Shown here: in pieces, positions 24,553 to 34,330 of the stretch
Layout of the letters: every line of letters starts with the position of its first letter
How positions within the stretch are numbered: the first letter of the stretch is position 1
Assembly: GCF_000373385.1 (NCBI RefSeq)
Contig: NZ_KB891326.1
Span: 23,309-87,308, forward strand
Source of the DNA: Thiobacillus thioparus DSM 505
GTDB taxonomy: Bacteria > Pseudomonadota > Gammaproteobacteria > Burkholderiales > Thiobacillaceae
Reading direction: 5' to 3'
DNA length: 64,000 nt
Notes under the pieces: model-generated
Databases searched by the model: none
The model's input: only the letters and a program-made list of their open reading frames with translations
Told to the model about the DNA's origin: nothing
Program-made: the position numbers and the translations under genes

Positions 24553-27500
24553 ATGGCCCGTACTGCCATACCTCTTACCGATCGCCGTATCCGCCAGACG
24601 CGTCCAGCGGCCAAGCCGCTCAAGCTGGCAGACGGCGGTGGCATGTATCTGCTGCTGAATCCAGATGGCTCACGGTACTGGCGGCTGGATTACCGTTTTG
24701 GCGGGAAACGCAAGACCCTGGCTCTCGGGGTATACCCGGAGGTGACGCTGGGCGAGGCAAGGCGGCGCCGCTGTGCCGCCCGGGCGTTGCTGGCGGAAGG
24801 GCGTGATCCAGCCGCAGAGAGGAAGGCAGGCAAGGCCGGCAAACCACAACCCGACGGGAGCGAACAGGCCTATGCCCTGGCGCTCCTTGGCGAAGGTGTG
24901 TGGGACTGGGATTTGCGTAGCGGTCGGGTGCGGCACAACCCGCAGTGGGCGCGCCTGATGGGCCTGGATGAGCAGCAGTCGGAGCATACCTGGCAGGAGG
25001 CCATTGCCTGCCTGCAGGAGCAGGATCGGGCCGGTGTGATGACGGCGATCCGGGCCTGCCTCAATGGCAAGGCGGTGTTCGATCGCGAACATCGAATCCG
25101 GCACGCCGACGGTACCTTGATCTGGCTACATAACCGGGGCGAGGTTGTGGAACGCGATGCCGAGGACAACCCGCTGCGCATGGTGGGCAGCCTGCGCGAG
25201 GTGACCGAACAGCGGCGCGAGGCGCTGGTCATGCGGCAGCGCAATCTGTTGCTGCAGATCATCGCGGCGGTGAACGAAATGCTGATGGCGGAGCGGCCCG
25301 AGCACGAGCTGATGGCGCGCATCTGTCAGGAACTGGTGCGGGACGACCTGTTCCGCATGGCCTGGGTCGGTCTGGTGAACAAGGATGGCGTCACGGTCGA
25401 TTCGGTGGCGGAGGCGGGCTTCGAGAATACGTATCTGCCCAAGGCGGAAATCCGCTGCGACGATTCTCCCCAGGGCCAGGGGCCCACCGGGACCGCCATC
25501 CGTCTGGGCATTACGGCGATCAACGACGACACCGAGACCAATCAACAGTTTGCGCCGTGGCGGGAACGTGCGCTCATCCATGGTTATCGATCTTCGGCTG
25601 CGACGCCGTTGCGGGCGTATGGACGGGTCATCGGCGCTCTGACGGTTTACAGCGAAGAGCCCCATGCGTTCGGCCCGGAAAAGGTGATCCTGCTGGAGAA
25701 GCTGGCTGCCGATCTCGGCGTGGCCATGGGCCATCGCGCGGCCTTGGCCGCATTGCGCGAGAGCGAAGAACGTTTCCGTCTGCTGCTGGACGCATCCCCC
25801 GAGGCGATTTTCGGGGTCGACAGCCAGGGCATCTGCACGTTCGTGAATCCGGCCTGTCTCGACATGCTGGGCTACACGCAGGCGGAAGTCCTTGGCAAGG
25901 GTATTCATGCCCTGATCCACCACAGCTATCCGGACGGGCGCCCCTATCCGAAGGAGCAATGTCACATTCGCAGTTCCACCCTGGAGGGCAAGCCCACCCA
26001 TGTGGACAGCGAAGTGCACTGGCGCAAGGATGGCACCAGCTTCCCGGTCGAATACTGGTCCCATCCCATGTACCGCAACGGCCAGCTGGTGGGGGCAGTG
26101 GTCAACTTCATCGACATCAGCAAACGCAAGCGGATGGAGCAGGCGCTGCGCGAGAGCGAGGAGCGCTACCGCCTGATTTCCAGCGTGTCGACCGACCTGC
26201 TGTACTCCTGCATGCAGACGGCGGCAGGGGATCTGATCATCGACTGGGCGACGACTTCGGCGGATCAGGTCTTCGGTTATTCGCTGGATGAAATCATGGC
26301 CAAAGGTTGCTGGCGCCATCTCGTTCACCCGGATGATTTCGCCGAATTCGATCGCAATATTGCCCATCTCGCGCCGGGGCAGCGTAGCGAATGCGAGCTG
26401 CGCATCCTGGCAAAGGACGGCGCCATCCATTACATCCGCGCGTATACGCTGGCCGTGGAGGCGGAAGACGACAAGGTCGGGAACCGCCTGTACGGCGCCT
26501 GCCAGGATATTACCGAGCGCAGACAGGCGGAGGCGCGCATCGAATTTCTCGCCCATCACGATGTCCTTACCGGCCTGCCCAACCGCGTGCTGCTGCGCGA
26601 CCGTTTCGAGCAGGCGCTGGCCAGGGCGCAACGGTCGCAGAGTCTGGTGGCGATGCTGTTCCTAGACCTCGACAATTTCAAGCGGGTGAACGATACCCTG
26701 GGACATGTTGCGGGCGACCAGCTCTTGCTGGAGGCCGTCAAGCGGCTGATGCACAGCACGCGCGACAGCGACACCATCAGCCGCCAGGGCGGGGACGAAT
26801 TCATCCTGCTCCTCAACGAAATCCCGGACATGGAAACGGTGGAGCGCGTCGCGGCAGACATCCTCAGGTTGCTGGCCGAACCGGTGGAGATCAACGGACA
26901 CGCGATGAACGCCTCCTGCAGTATCGGCATCGCCATGTATCCGCAGGATGGCAGCGACTTCGACAGCCTGTTGCAGAAGGCCGATACGGCCATGTACAAC
27001 GCCAAGGATGCGGGCCGTAATACCTATCGCTTCTTCGACGACCGCATGAACCGGCAGGCCCGCGAGCACCTGATGCTGCAAAACCGTCTGCATCAGGCGC
27101 TCTACCGGGCCGAGCTGCTACTGCACTACCAGCCGCAACTGGACGCCGACAGCGGCAAGGTGACCGGCGTGGAGGCGCTGCTGCGCTGGCACAACCCGGA
27201 ACTGGGCGACATATCGCCGGCCCGCTTCATTCCGGTGGCGGAAGACAGCGGTCTGATCGTGCCCATCGGCGCCTGGGTGATCGAACAGTCCTGCCGGCAG
27301 GCCCAGGCGTGGCGGCAGGCGGGATTGCCGGATATCACCATGTCGGTCAACCTGTCGGCCCTGCAGTTTCGCCGTGCCGGCCTGATCGAGACCGTGGCGG
27401 GCGCGCTGGCGCGCAGCGGGTTGTCGCCGCAGCTGCTGGAGCTGGAGCTGACCGAATCCATCCTGCTGCAGGATGTGGAGAACACCCTGGACACGGTTCG

Positions 27501-27831
27501 GCAGTTGAAAGCCCTGGGCATCCGGCTGGCGATCGACGACTTCGGCACGGGCTATTCCTCGCTCAGCTATCTCAAGCGTTTTGCCGTCGACCGGCTCAAG
27601 ATCGACCAGTCTTTCGTGCGCGACATCCACACCGACCCGGATGATGCCGCCATCGTCAGCGCCATCATCCAACTGGCGCGCAGCCTGCGGCTGGGCATCA
27701 TTGCCGAAGGCGTGGAAACGGCGGAGCAACTGGCGTTCCTGCGCGAGGCCGGGTGCAGCGAAGTGCAAGGCTACCTGTTCAGCCGGCCGCTGGCACCGGC
27801 GGCGATGGATGCGTTCCTGCGCATGCCCTGA
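24553..27831 (+). CDS. DUF4102 integrase arm-binding domain fused to PAS-GAF-PAS-PAS-GGDEF-EAL
   Basis: A 1092-residue hybrid. Residues about 6-92 are a phage-integrase N-terminal arm-binding domain (DUF4102): LTDRRIRQTRPAAKPLKLAD, then GGGMYLLLNPDGSRYWRLDY and LALGVYPEVTLGEARRRR. It continues in the same frame into PAS (105-222, VWDWDLRSG), GAF (232-395), PAS (402-528), PAS (530-658), GGDEF (660-828) and EAL (838-1090). The GGDEF site is intact (RQGGDEF at 744-750) with an RDSD inhibitory-site motif at 737-740. EAL residues are intact (VEALLRW at 873, [14 protein letters not shown]). It could both make and break c-di-GMP under sensory control. No integrase catalytic domain is present. Start ATG is the only one that keeps the DUF4102 domain. 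Confidence 0.93.
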   Translation: MARTAIPLTDRRIRQTRPAAKPLKLADGGGMYLLLNPDGSRYWRLDYRFGGKRKTLALGVYPEVTLGEARRRRCAARALLAEGRDPAAERKAGKAGKPQPDGSEQAYALALLGEGVWDWDLRSGRVRHNPQWARLMGLDEQQSEHTWQEAIACLQEQDRAGVMTAIRACLNGKAVFDREHRIRHADGTLIWLHNRGEVVERDAEDNPLRMVGSLREVTEQRREALVMRQRNLLLQIIAAVNEMLMAERPEHELMARICQELVRDDLFRMAWVGLVNKDGVTVDSVAEAGFENTYLPKAEIRCDDSPQGQGPTGTAIRLGITAINDDTETNQQFAPWRERALIHGYRSSAATPLRAYGRVIGALTVYSEEPHAFGPEKVILLEKLAADLGVAMGHRAALAALRESEERFRLLLDASPEAIFGVDSQGICTFVNPACLDMLGYTQAEVLGKGIHALIHHSYPDGRPYPKEQCHIRSSTLEGKPTHVDSEVHWRKDGTSFPVEYWSHPMYRNGQLVGAVVNFIDISKRKRMEQALRESEERYRLISSVSTDLLYSCMQTAAGDLIIDWATTSADQVFGYSLDEIMAKGCWRHLVHPDDFAEFDRNIAHLAPGQRSECELRILAKDGAIHYIRAYTLAVEAEDDKVGNRLYGACQDITERRQAEARIEFLAHHDVLTGLPNRVLLRDRFEQALARAQRSQSLVAMLFLDLDNFKRVNDTLGHVAGDQLLLEAVKRLMHSTRDSDTISRQGGDEFILLLNEIPDMETVERVAADILRLLAEPVEINGHAMNASCSIGIAMYPQDGSDFDSLLQKADTAMYNAKDAGRNTYRFFDDRMNRQAREHLMLQNRLHQALYRAELLLHYQPQLDADSGKVTGVEALLRWHNPELGDISPARFIPVAEDSGLIVPIGAWVIEQSCRQAQAWRQAGLPDITMSVNLSALQFRRAGLIETVAGALARSGLSPQLLELELTESILLQDVENTLDTVRQLKALGIRLAIDDFGTGYSSLSYLKRFAVDRLKIDQSFVRDIHTDPDDAAIVSAIIQLARSLRLGIIAEGVETAEQLAFLREAGCSEVQGYLFSRPLAPAAMDAFLRMP

Positions 27832-27914
27832 CGTGTCCCGGCGCCATTTCCCCTTCACGTGGGGCGTTGGCAGTTCTATGCTGAAAGGATGTCGAATGTC
27901 GCGAGTCTCTGTTC

Positions 27915-28184
27915 ATGAGTCACAAGCACGAGAATTTGTTGCGGACGATTTTCGAAGGACCGGTCAGCGGCAACGTTCATTGGCGCGAGGTGGAAGCGAT
28001 GCTGGCGCATCTGGGTGCCAACGTGGAACCGCACCATGGTGCGAGCTTCCGTGTGGTGCTGAACGGCGTGGAAGGTTTCCTGCACCGCCCGCACAACAGC
28101 AATACCTGCAGCAAACAGGAGTTGCGGCATGTGCGCGATTATCTGGTGTCGGCAGGCGTGGAACTGCCGCAGGGCAAGGCATGA
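27915..28184 (+). CDS. HicA-like small protein (orphan)
   Basis: An 89-residue protein of the type often annotated as HicA-family toxin. It holds the dsRBD-like pattern NVHWREVEAMLAHLGANVEP, then GASFRVVLNGVEGFLHRPH and LRHVRDYLVSAGVELP. HicA proteins are mRNA interferases with an active His; the His residues in HGASF and HRPH fit loosely. No hicB antitoxin gene is next to it, so it may not be a toxin. Its TGA overlaps the next ATG (ATGA). There is no clear ribosome binding site. Confidence 0.7.
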   Translation: MSHKHENLLRTIFEGPVSGNVHWREVEAMLAHLGANVEPHHGASFRVVLNGVEGFLHRPHNSNTCSKQELRHVRDYLVSAGVELPQGKA

Positions 28185-28504
28185 GCGTCGCCCTGCGTAA
28201 TGGCCTGGTATCCGCCGTGCTGGCCACGGCCCTCGGCCTGATGCCCGTCTCCGCACTCGCCCAGCAGGATGGCACCGTCAGCGGCGACAAGACCACCGAC
28301 ATGGTGGTGGACGCGGTAATCATGCGGCCATTGGGACTGGCGGCCACGGTGGTTGGGACGGTGCTGACCGTGGTGGCATTGCCTTTCACCATCCCCAGTG
28401 GCAGCGTGGAAACGTCGGCACGGCAACTGATCCTCCGACCGGCGGACTATACGTTCAAGCGGCCGCTGGGCGATTTCAGCGACAGCGGCGAGGACGGGCA
28501 CTAG
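28181..28504 (+). CDS. conserved exported or membrane protein of unknown function
   Basis: A 107-residue protein with a signal peptide (LVSAVLATALGLMPVSALAQ) and a second hydrophobic stretch (GLAATVVGTVLTVVALPFTI). The string LPFTIPSGSVETSARQLI followed by PADYTFKRPLGDF is a conserved signature of small proteins often labelled multidrug transporter without evidence. It is translationally coupled to the HicA-like gene. Confidence 0.75.
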   Translation: MSVALRNGLVSAVLATALGLMPVSALAQQDGTVSGDKTTDMVVDAVIMRPLGLAATVVGTVLTVVALPFTIPSGSVETSARQLILRPADYTFKRPLGDFSDSGEDGH

Positions 28505-28664
28505 CGTCCGACTGCCGCCCCGCAATCGGATCAGGTTGCATTTCACCGCGGGACCGGTGCCGAACATCTCGAGACCAAAGGGGCTCCACGCCGCCAGACA
28601 CGTGGGAAGCGGATTCCTGTCCATCGCTGGAACGTTTTTTATGGCGGCGATCGATAAATAATAT

Positions 28665-28692
28665 TTGTAAGGGGATATTTTGTTTCTATAGT
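28665..28692 (+). promoter_or_regulatory. candidate promoter of the formate dehydrogenase operon
   Basis: TTGTAA (28665-28670) and TATAGT (28687-28692) are 16 bases apart in an AT-rich stretch unusual for this window, about 42 bases before the fdoG start. No FNR (TTGAT-N4-ATCAA) or sigma-54 site is visible. Confidence 0.4.
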
Positions 28693-28733
28693 TTTTCCAT
28701 GCGTGCCTGAATTCACGAGAATGGAGGACCGAG

Positions 28734-31700
28734 ATGCAAGTGACCCGGAGACAGTTTTTCAAGATATGCGCAGCGGGGGTCGGCAGCTCCAGCCTCGTTG
28801 CGTTGGGATTCGCGCCTGGCGAGGCCCTGGCGGAGGTGAGGGCATTCAAGCTGGCACGCACCACCGAAACCCGCAACACCTGCCCCTATTGCTCGGTAGG
28901 TTGCGGCCTTTTGATCTACAGCCTGGGCGACAAGGCCAAAAACGCACCCGGCGAAATCATGCATATCGAAGGCGACCCGGATCATCCGGTGAACCGCGGT
29001 ACGCTCTGCCCGAAAGGGGCGGGTCTGCTGGATTTCGTACACAGCCCGGGCCGGCTCAAGCAGCCCGAATACCGTGCGCCCGGCAGCAAGGAATGGACGC
29101 CCATTTCCTGGGATGACGCCTTCACACGTATCGCCAAGCTGATGAAGGACGACCGCGACAAGAACTTCATCGCCAAGAACGACAAGGGTGAAACGGTGAA
29201 TCGCTGGGTGTCCACCGGCATGCTCGCCGCCTCCGCTTCCAGCAACGAAACCGGCTACCTGACGCAGAAGATCGCGCGCAGCCTGGGGATGCTCGCATTC
29301 GATAACCAGGCGCGTGTCTGACACGGTCCGACGGTGGCAAGTCTTGCCCCGACGTTTGGCCGCGGTGCGATGACCAACCATTGGGTTGACATCAAGAACA
29401 CGGATCTGGTTTTGATCATGGGCGGCAATGCTGCCGAGGCACACCCATGCGGCTTCAAATGGGTGACCGAAGCGAAGGCGCATCGCAAGGCCAGGCTGAT
29501 CGTGGTCGATCCGCGTTTCACGCGCTCGGCCGCGGTGTCGGATTATTACGCGCCGATCCGTGCCGGCACGGATATCGCCTTCCTCGGCGGGGTCATCAAC
29601 TATCTGCTGAGCAACGACAAGATCCATCACGAATACGTGAAGACCTACACCGATTTCAGTTTCCTGGTGAAGGACGAATTCGCGTTCAATGACGGCCTCT
29701 ACTCCGGCTATAACCCGGAGAAACGCAGCTACGACAAGTCCACCTGGGGCTACCAGGTGGGCGCCGACGGCTATGTCGTCACCGACCCGACGCTGCAAAA
29801 CCCCCGCTGCGTATATCAGATGATGAAAGCGCACTACGCACGCTACACGCCGGACGTGGTGTCGTCCATCTGCGGCACCCCCAAGGAGGCCTTCCTCAAG
29901 GTGTGCGAGATGATCGCCGGGACCGCCACGCCCAACAAGACCATGACCATCATGTACGCCCTGGGCTGGACGCAGCACTCTCAGGGCTCGCAGAACATCC
30001 GTACAGGCGCGATGGTGCAATTGCTGCTGGGGAACATCGGCGTGGCGGGCGGCGGCATGAACGCGCTGCGTGGTCACTCCAACATCCAGGGACTGACCGA
30101 TCTGGGGTTGCTGTCCAACCTGCTCCCGGGTTACATGAGCTTGCCCAATGATGCCGAGCAGGACTACAAGGCCTACGTCGAGAAGCGTGCCTCCAAGCCG
30201 CTGCGCCCGGGCCAGCTCTCCTACTGGCAGAACTACAACAAGTTCTTCGTCAGCAACATGAAGGCGTGGTGGGGCGACGCCGCCACAGCGGAAAACAACT
30301 GGTGCTACGACTGGCTTCCCAAGCTCGACAAGGGCTACGACCTGCTGCAGGTGTTCGAGAACATGAATCAGGGCAAGGTCAACGGCTACATCTGCCAGGG
30401 CTTCAACCCGCTGGCCTCGGCACCCTGCAAGGTGAAAGTGTCCGGCTCACTCGCCAAGCTCAAATATCTGGTGATCATCGACCCGCTGGCCACCGAGACC
30501 TCGGAGTTCTGGCAGAACCACGGCGAATACAACGACGTGGACCCGGCCAAGATCCAGACCGAGGTGTTCCGCCTGCCTTCCACCTGCTTCGCGGAAGAAG
30601 ACGGTTCGCTGGTCAGTTCCAGCCGTGTGCTGCAGTGGCACTGGAAGGCTGCGGAACCGCCGGGCGATGCCAAGGGCGATCAGGAAATCATGGCTGGCAT
30701 CTTCCTCAGGTTGCGCGACCTGTACAAGAAGGGCGGCGGCGCCTTCCCCGATCCCATCCTCAACTTGACCTGGAAGCATCGCCAGCCCGAGTCGCCGTCA
30801 CCCGAGGAACTGGCCAGGGAATTCTCCGGCAAGGCGCTGAAGGATGTCACCGACCCGAAGGATCCGGCCAAGGTCCTGGTGAAGGCCGGCGAGCAGTTGA
30901 ACGGCTTCGCCGAATTGCGCGACGACGGCTCCACTTCCTGCGGCTGCTGGATCTTCTCCGGTGCCTGGTCGGAGAAGGGCAACCTCATGGCGCGGCGCGA
31001 CAACAGCGATCCCTATGGCATCGGGCAGACGCTGAACTGGGCTTTCGCCTGGCCGGCCAACCGGCGTGTGCTGTACAACCGCGCCTCGTGCGACCCGAGT
31101 GGCAAGCCTTACGATCCGACGCGCAAGCTGATTGCCTGGGATGCCGCCAGCGGCAAGTGGGGGGGCGCCGACATTCCGGACTTCAAGCCGGACTCTCCGC
31201 CGGAAGACGGGATGAATCCCTTCATCATGAATCCGGAAGGCGTGGCGCGCTTCTTCGCGGTGGGCCTGATGGCGGAGGGCCCCTTCCCCGAGCACTACGA
31301 GCCGATGGAATCGCCGTTGGCGAACAATCCGATGCATCCGAAGAACGAGATGGCACGGGCAAACCCTGCCGCGCGGGTGTTCAAGGAGGATTGGGCAAGC
31401 TTCGGCAAGCCGGACCAGTTCCCCTATGTGGGCACCACTTATCGGCTCACCGAACATTTCCACTTCTGGACCAAGCACGCTCGGCTCAACGCCATTATCC
31501 AGCCGGAGCAGTTCGTGGAAATCGGCGAGGACCTGGCCAAGGAGAAGGGCATCAAGGATGGCGATCATGTCCGGGTAAGGTCCAAGCGCGGTTTCATCGT
31601 CGCAGTGGCGGTGGTGACCAAGCGCGTGCGTACGCTCGACGTCGAGGGCCGGAAAGTACATACCGTGGGCATGCCGATTCACTGGGGGTTCATGGGGCTG

Positions 31701-31805
31701 ACCAAGAATGGCTATATCACCAACACGCTCACACCCTTCGTGGGCGATGCCAACACCCAGACGCCGGAATTCAAGGCGTTCCTCGTGAACATCGAGAAGG
31801 TTTAG
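28734..31805 (+). CDS. fdoG: formate dehydrogenase-O/N alpha subunit, selenoprotein with in-frame UGA
   Basis: Catalytic subunit (1023 residues) of the respiratory formate dehydrogenase, oxidising formate to CO2 with a molybdenum-bis(MGD) cofactor. Residues 1-33 are a TAT signal (TRRQFFKICAAG). The first 4Fe-4S cluster motif is TCPYCSVGCGL ... LCPKGAG. An in-frame TGA at 29319-29321 is residue 196, in the context NQARV-U-HGPTVASLAP, the same place as the selenocysteine of E. coli FdnG/FdoG. The reading frame continues without a break to the stop at 31805, so this is one gene and not two. GGAGG precedes the ATG. fdoH, fdoI, fdhE and the Sec machinery follow on the same strand. Exported folded with FdoH; active site in the periplasm. 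Confidence 0.97.
29319..29357 (+). promoter_or_regulatory. bacterial SECIS element and selenocysteine codon of fdoG
   Basis: The TGA codon at 29319-29321 is followed by a stem-loop whose top is GGCAAG/CTTGCC with a GU-containing loop. SelB binds this element and brings Sec-tRNA to the ribosome. The encoded residues match E. coli fdnG here, and the hairpin position relative to UGA is as expected. selA, selB and tRNA-Sec genes lie 5-9 kb downstream. Confidence 0.9.
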
Positions 31806-31814
31806 GAGGCGGCC

Positions 31815-32690
31815 ATGGCACTGCAATCACTCGACATCAAGGCCCGGTCCGCCACCACCACCCCTTCGCCCAATGTGCGCATCGAGGGAGCGGGCCCTGT
31901 TGCAAAATTGATCGACATCTCGAAATGCATCGGCTGCAAGGCGTGCCAGGTGGCATGCATGGAATGGAACGACCTGCGCGACGAGGTCGGCACCAACGTC
32001 GGCGTCTACGACAATCCTCGCGACCTCACGGATCAATCGTGGACCGTGATGCGCTTCTCCGAGGTGGAGGTGGAACAGGGCCGGCTGGAATGGCTGATCC
32101 GCAAGGACGGCTGCATGCATTGCGCCGACCCGGGCTGCCTGAAGGCCTGTCCGTCGCCGGGTGCGATCGTCCAGTACTCGAATGGCATCGTGGATTTCCA
32201 CGAGGAAAACTGCATTGGCTGCGGCTATTGCATCACCGGCTGCCCCTTCAATATTCCGCGCATTTCGAAGAAGGACAACAAGGCGTACAAATGCACGCTC
32301 TGTTCCGACCGCGTGGGGGTAGGGCTGGAGCCGGCCTGCGTGAAGACCTGCCCGACCGGGGCAATCGTGTTCGGCTCCAAGGTTGACATGATTCACCATG
32401 CCGAGGGCCGCATCACCGATCTCAAGGAGCGCGGCTACAGCAATGCGGCGCTATACGATCCCAAGGGGGTCGGCGGAACGCACGTGATGTATGTGTTGCA
32501 ACACGGAGACAAGCCCGAGTTGTACGCGAATCTGCCCAAGGATCCGAATATCAGCCCGTTGGTCAGCCTATGGAAGGGTGTGACCAAGCCGCTCATGAGT
32601 CTTGGCCTGGGCTTGGCTGTCTTTGCCGGTTTCTTCCATTACGTGACGGCAGGTCCCAAGGAGGTGGAGGAAGAAGAAAAGACGGATTGA
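31815..32690 (+). CDS. fdoH: formate dehydrogenase beta subunit (four 4Fe-4S clusters)
   Basis: Electron-transfer subunit of 291 residues. Four ferredoxin-type Cys groups are visible: [41 protein letters not shown] and CTLCSDR ... [12 protein letters not shown]-terminal helix ([18 protein letters not shown]) anchors it in the membrane. The twin-arginine signal is on FdoG only, so the two subunits are exported together. AGGAGG precedes the ATG, nine bases after the fdoG stop. Confidence 0.97.
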   Translation: MALQSLDIKARSATTTPSPNVRIEGAGPVAKLIDISKCIGCKACQVACMEWNDLRDEVGTNVGVYDNPRDLTDQSWTVMRFSEVEVEQGRLEWLIRKDGCMHCADPGCLKACPSPGAIVQYSNGIVDFHEENCIGCGYCITGCPFNIPRISKKDNKAYKCTLCSDRVGVGLEPACVKTCPTGAIVFGSKVDMIHHAEGRITDLKERGYSNAALYDPKGVGGTHVMYVLQHGDKPELYANLPKDPNISPLVSLWKGVTKPLMSLGLGLAVFAGFFHYVTAGPKEVEEEEKTD

Positions 32691-32732
32691 ATCGTCCGCT
32701 TCCCTTCACTTTTCCGACCTCAAGGAGCGATC

Positions 32733-33350
32733 ATGAGCAAGCCTATACAACGCTACACCGCCCGGGAACGCAGCAACCACTGGATCGTGGCCATCGCCTT
32801 CGTCCTGGCCGGCCTGTCGGGGCTGGCGCTGTTCCATCCGGCCTTTTTCTTCCTGACGAATCTGTTTGGCGGCGGTCCCTGGACCCGCATCCTGCACCCC
32901 TTCATCGGCGTGGTGATGTTCCTGTTTTTCATGGCAATGGCGGCGAGATTCTGGCGGCTAAACCATTTCACGGCCGCCGATCGTCAGTGGATGGCGCGCA
33001 TCGGGGATGTCATCAGGAACCGCGACCGGGGATTGCCTGAAATCGGCAAGTACAACGCCGGACAGAAGTATCTGTTCTGGACTATGGTGGTGAGTATTCC
33101 CCTGTTACTGCTGTCGGGTATCGTGGTCTGGCAACCCTGGTTTGCGCCGTATTTCCCCATCTGGCTATTGCGCATTGCCGTGGTCGTCCATGCGCTGGCT
33201 GCCTGGATCATGATTCTCGGCATTATCGTGCATGTCTATGCGGCCATCTGGGTCAAGGGCTCGGTTCGCGCCATGACGCGCGGCACGGTTTCCGAAGCCT
33301 GGGCCAAACATCATCATCGCGCCTGGTATCGCGAGATGACCGGCAAGTGA
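32733..33350 (+). CDS. fdoI: formate dehydrogenase gamma subunit, cytochrome b556
   Basis: A 205-residue membrane protein with four transmembrane helices that passes electrons to quinone. Haem-ligand His candidates are in ERSNHWIVAIAF, RILHPFIGVV and VVHALAAWIMILGIIVHVY, matching FdnI/FdoI. The C-terminal HHHRAWYREM is also typical. GGAG precedes the start; 42 bases separate it from fdoH. Confidence 0.96.
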   Translation: MSKPIQRYTARERSNHWIVAIAFVLAGLSGLALFHPAFFFLTNLFGGGPWTRILHPFIGVVMFLFFMAMAARFWRLNHFTAADRQWMARIGDVIRNRDRGLPEIGKYNAGQKYLFWTMVVSIPLLLLSGIVVWQPWFAPYFPIWLLRIAVVVHALAAWIMILGIIVHVYAAIWVKGSVRAMTRGTVSEAWAKHHHRAWYREMTGK

Positions 33351-33384
33351 TTGCAATGCATGACAAGGAAGGATTGATGCGCGC

Positions 33385-34299
33385 ATGACGACCACACTCC
33401 TGCAGCCCGGCGAAATCGAAGCCGCGGCCGGCGACATTCCCGAATTGCGGTTGCCGCCTGCTGATCTGTTTCTCACGCGTGCGCACCGGCTGGATCAGCT
33501 CGCCGAGGGCCATACCCTCGGCGACTATCTGCGTTTTGTCGCGCGTCTCGCCCGCGCTCAGCAGGCGGCGCTGGACGCCGGCCCGGCGGGAGAGCCGCCT
33601 GCGGCCGACAGGCTTGCGCAGTGCCGCGAGTATCAGATGCCGCCGCTGGCGCCTGCCGGCCTCGGCCTGCCGGCGGGCTGGCGCGATACGGCCCGACACC
33701 TGGCCCAGGCGGTCAAATCGGGTTTGCCGGCGCCAGGCCAGGCGGTACTGGAATCGATTCCGGACAGCGAAGATGCCTGGCTGGATGCGCAGGCCACGCG
33801 ACTGATCGAGGGGAATACACAAGACCTCGACGCCGCCATCGCGCCGGTAATCGGCGCCGCCCTGCAAGTGCACTGGACTCACCTTGCGCGCCAGCTCCAT
33901 CCCGGGCACGTGGCGCGACCCGAGCATCCCAATCTGTGCCCCGTATGCGGCTCGCATCCGGTCAGTTCGGTAGTGCGCATCGGCGGGGCCGCGAATGGCC
34001 TGCGTTATCTGTATTGTGTGCTGTGCAGTTCGGAATGGCATGTGGTCCGAGCCAAATGCAGCAACTGCGACAACACCCGCGGCATCGCCTACTATCATCT
34101 GGAAGGGAAGGAGCGGATCGTACAGGCCGAAAGCTGCCCGGCGTGCCAGACCTATCTGAAAGTCGTCCAGCAGGAGAAAGATCCGCTGGCCGACCCGGTG
34201 GCCGATGACCTCGCCACCCTGACGCTGGACCTGCTCATGGACGAGGCGGGCTTCGCCCGCAGCGGAATCAACTGGTATCTGATCCACGGCCTGACCTGA
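33385..34299 (+). CDS. fdhE: formate dehydrogenase accessory protein FdhE
   Basis: A 304-residue cytoplasmic protein needed for maturation of the respiratory formate dehydrogenases. Four CxxC groups form the rubredoxin-like metal sites: [26 protein letters not shown] and CPACQTYLK. The N-terminal helical half matches the family, as does the length. AAGGAAGG lies about 12 bases upstream of the ATG. It is the last gene of the formate dehydrogenase unit before selA. Confidence 0.95.
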   Translation: MTTTLLQPGEIEAAAGDIPELRLPPADLFLTRAHRLDQLAEGHTLGDYLRFVARLARAQQAALDAGPAGEPPAADRLAQCREYQMPPLAPAGLGLPAGWRDTARHLAQAVKSGLPAPGQAVLESIPDSEDAWLDAQATRLIEGNTQDLDAAIAPVIGAALQVHWTHLARQLHPGHVARPEHPNLCPVCGSHPVSSVVRIGGAANGLRYLYCVLCSSEWHVVRAKCSNCDNTRGIAYYHLEGKERIVQAESCPACQTYLKVVQQEKDPLADPVADDLATLTLDLLMDEAGFARSGINWYLIHGLT

Positions 34300-34330
34300 C
34301 TGCTCACTCACCGACAAGGGATTGTCTATC

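Noticed and set aside
28505-28733. Possible molybdenum-cofactor riboswitch upstream of fdoG
   Set aside because: There are hairpin-like strings, but I could not match the conserved core, so I did not list it.
28734-29321. A short formate dehydrogenase frame that seems to end at a TGA, as if fdoG were split in two genes
   Set aside because: The TGA is at residue 196, the known selenocysteine place, with SECIS-like hairpin, selA, selB and tRNA-Sec nearby. The frame continues intact after it.
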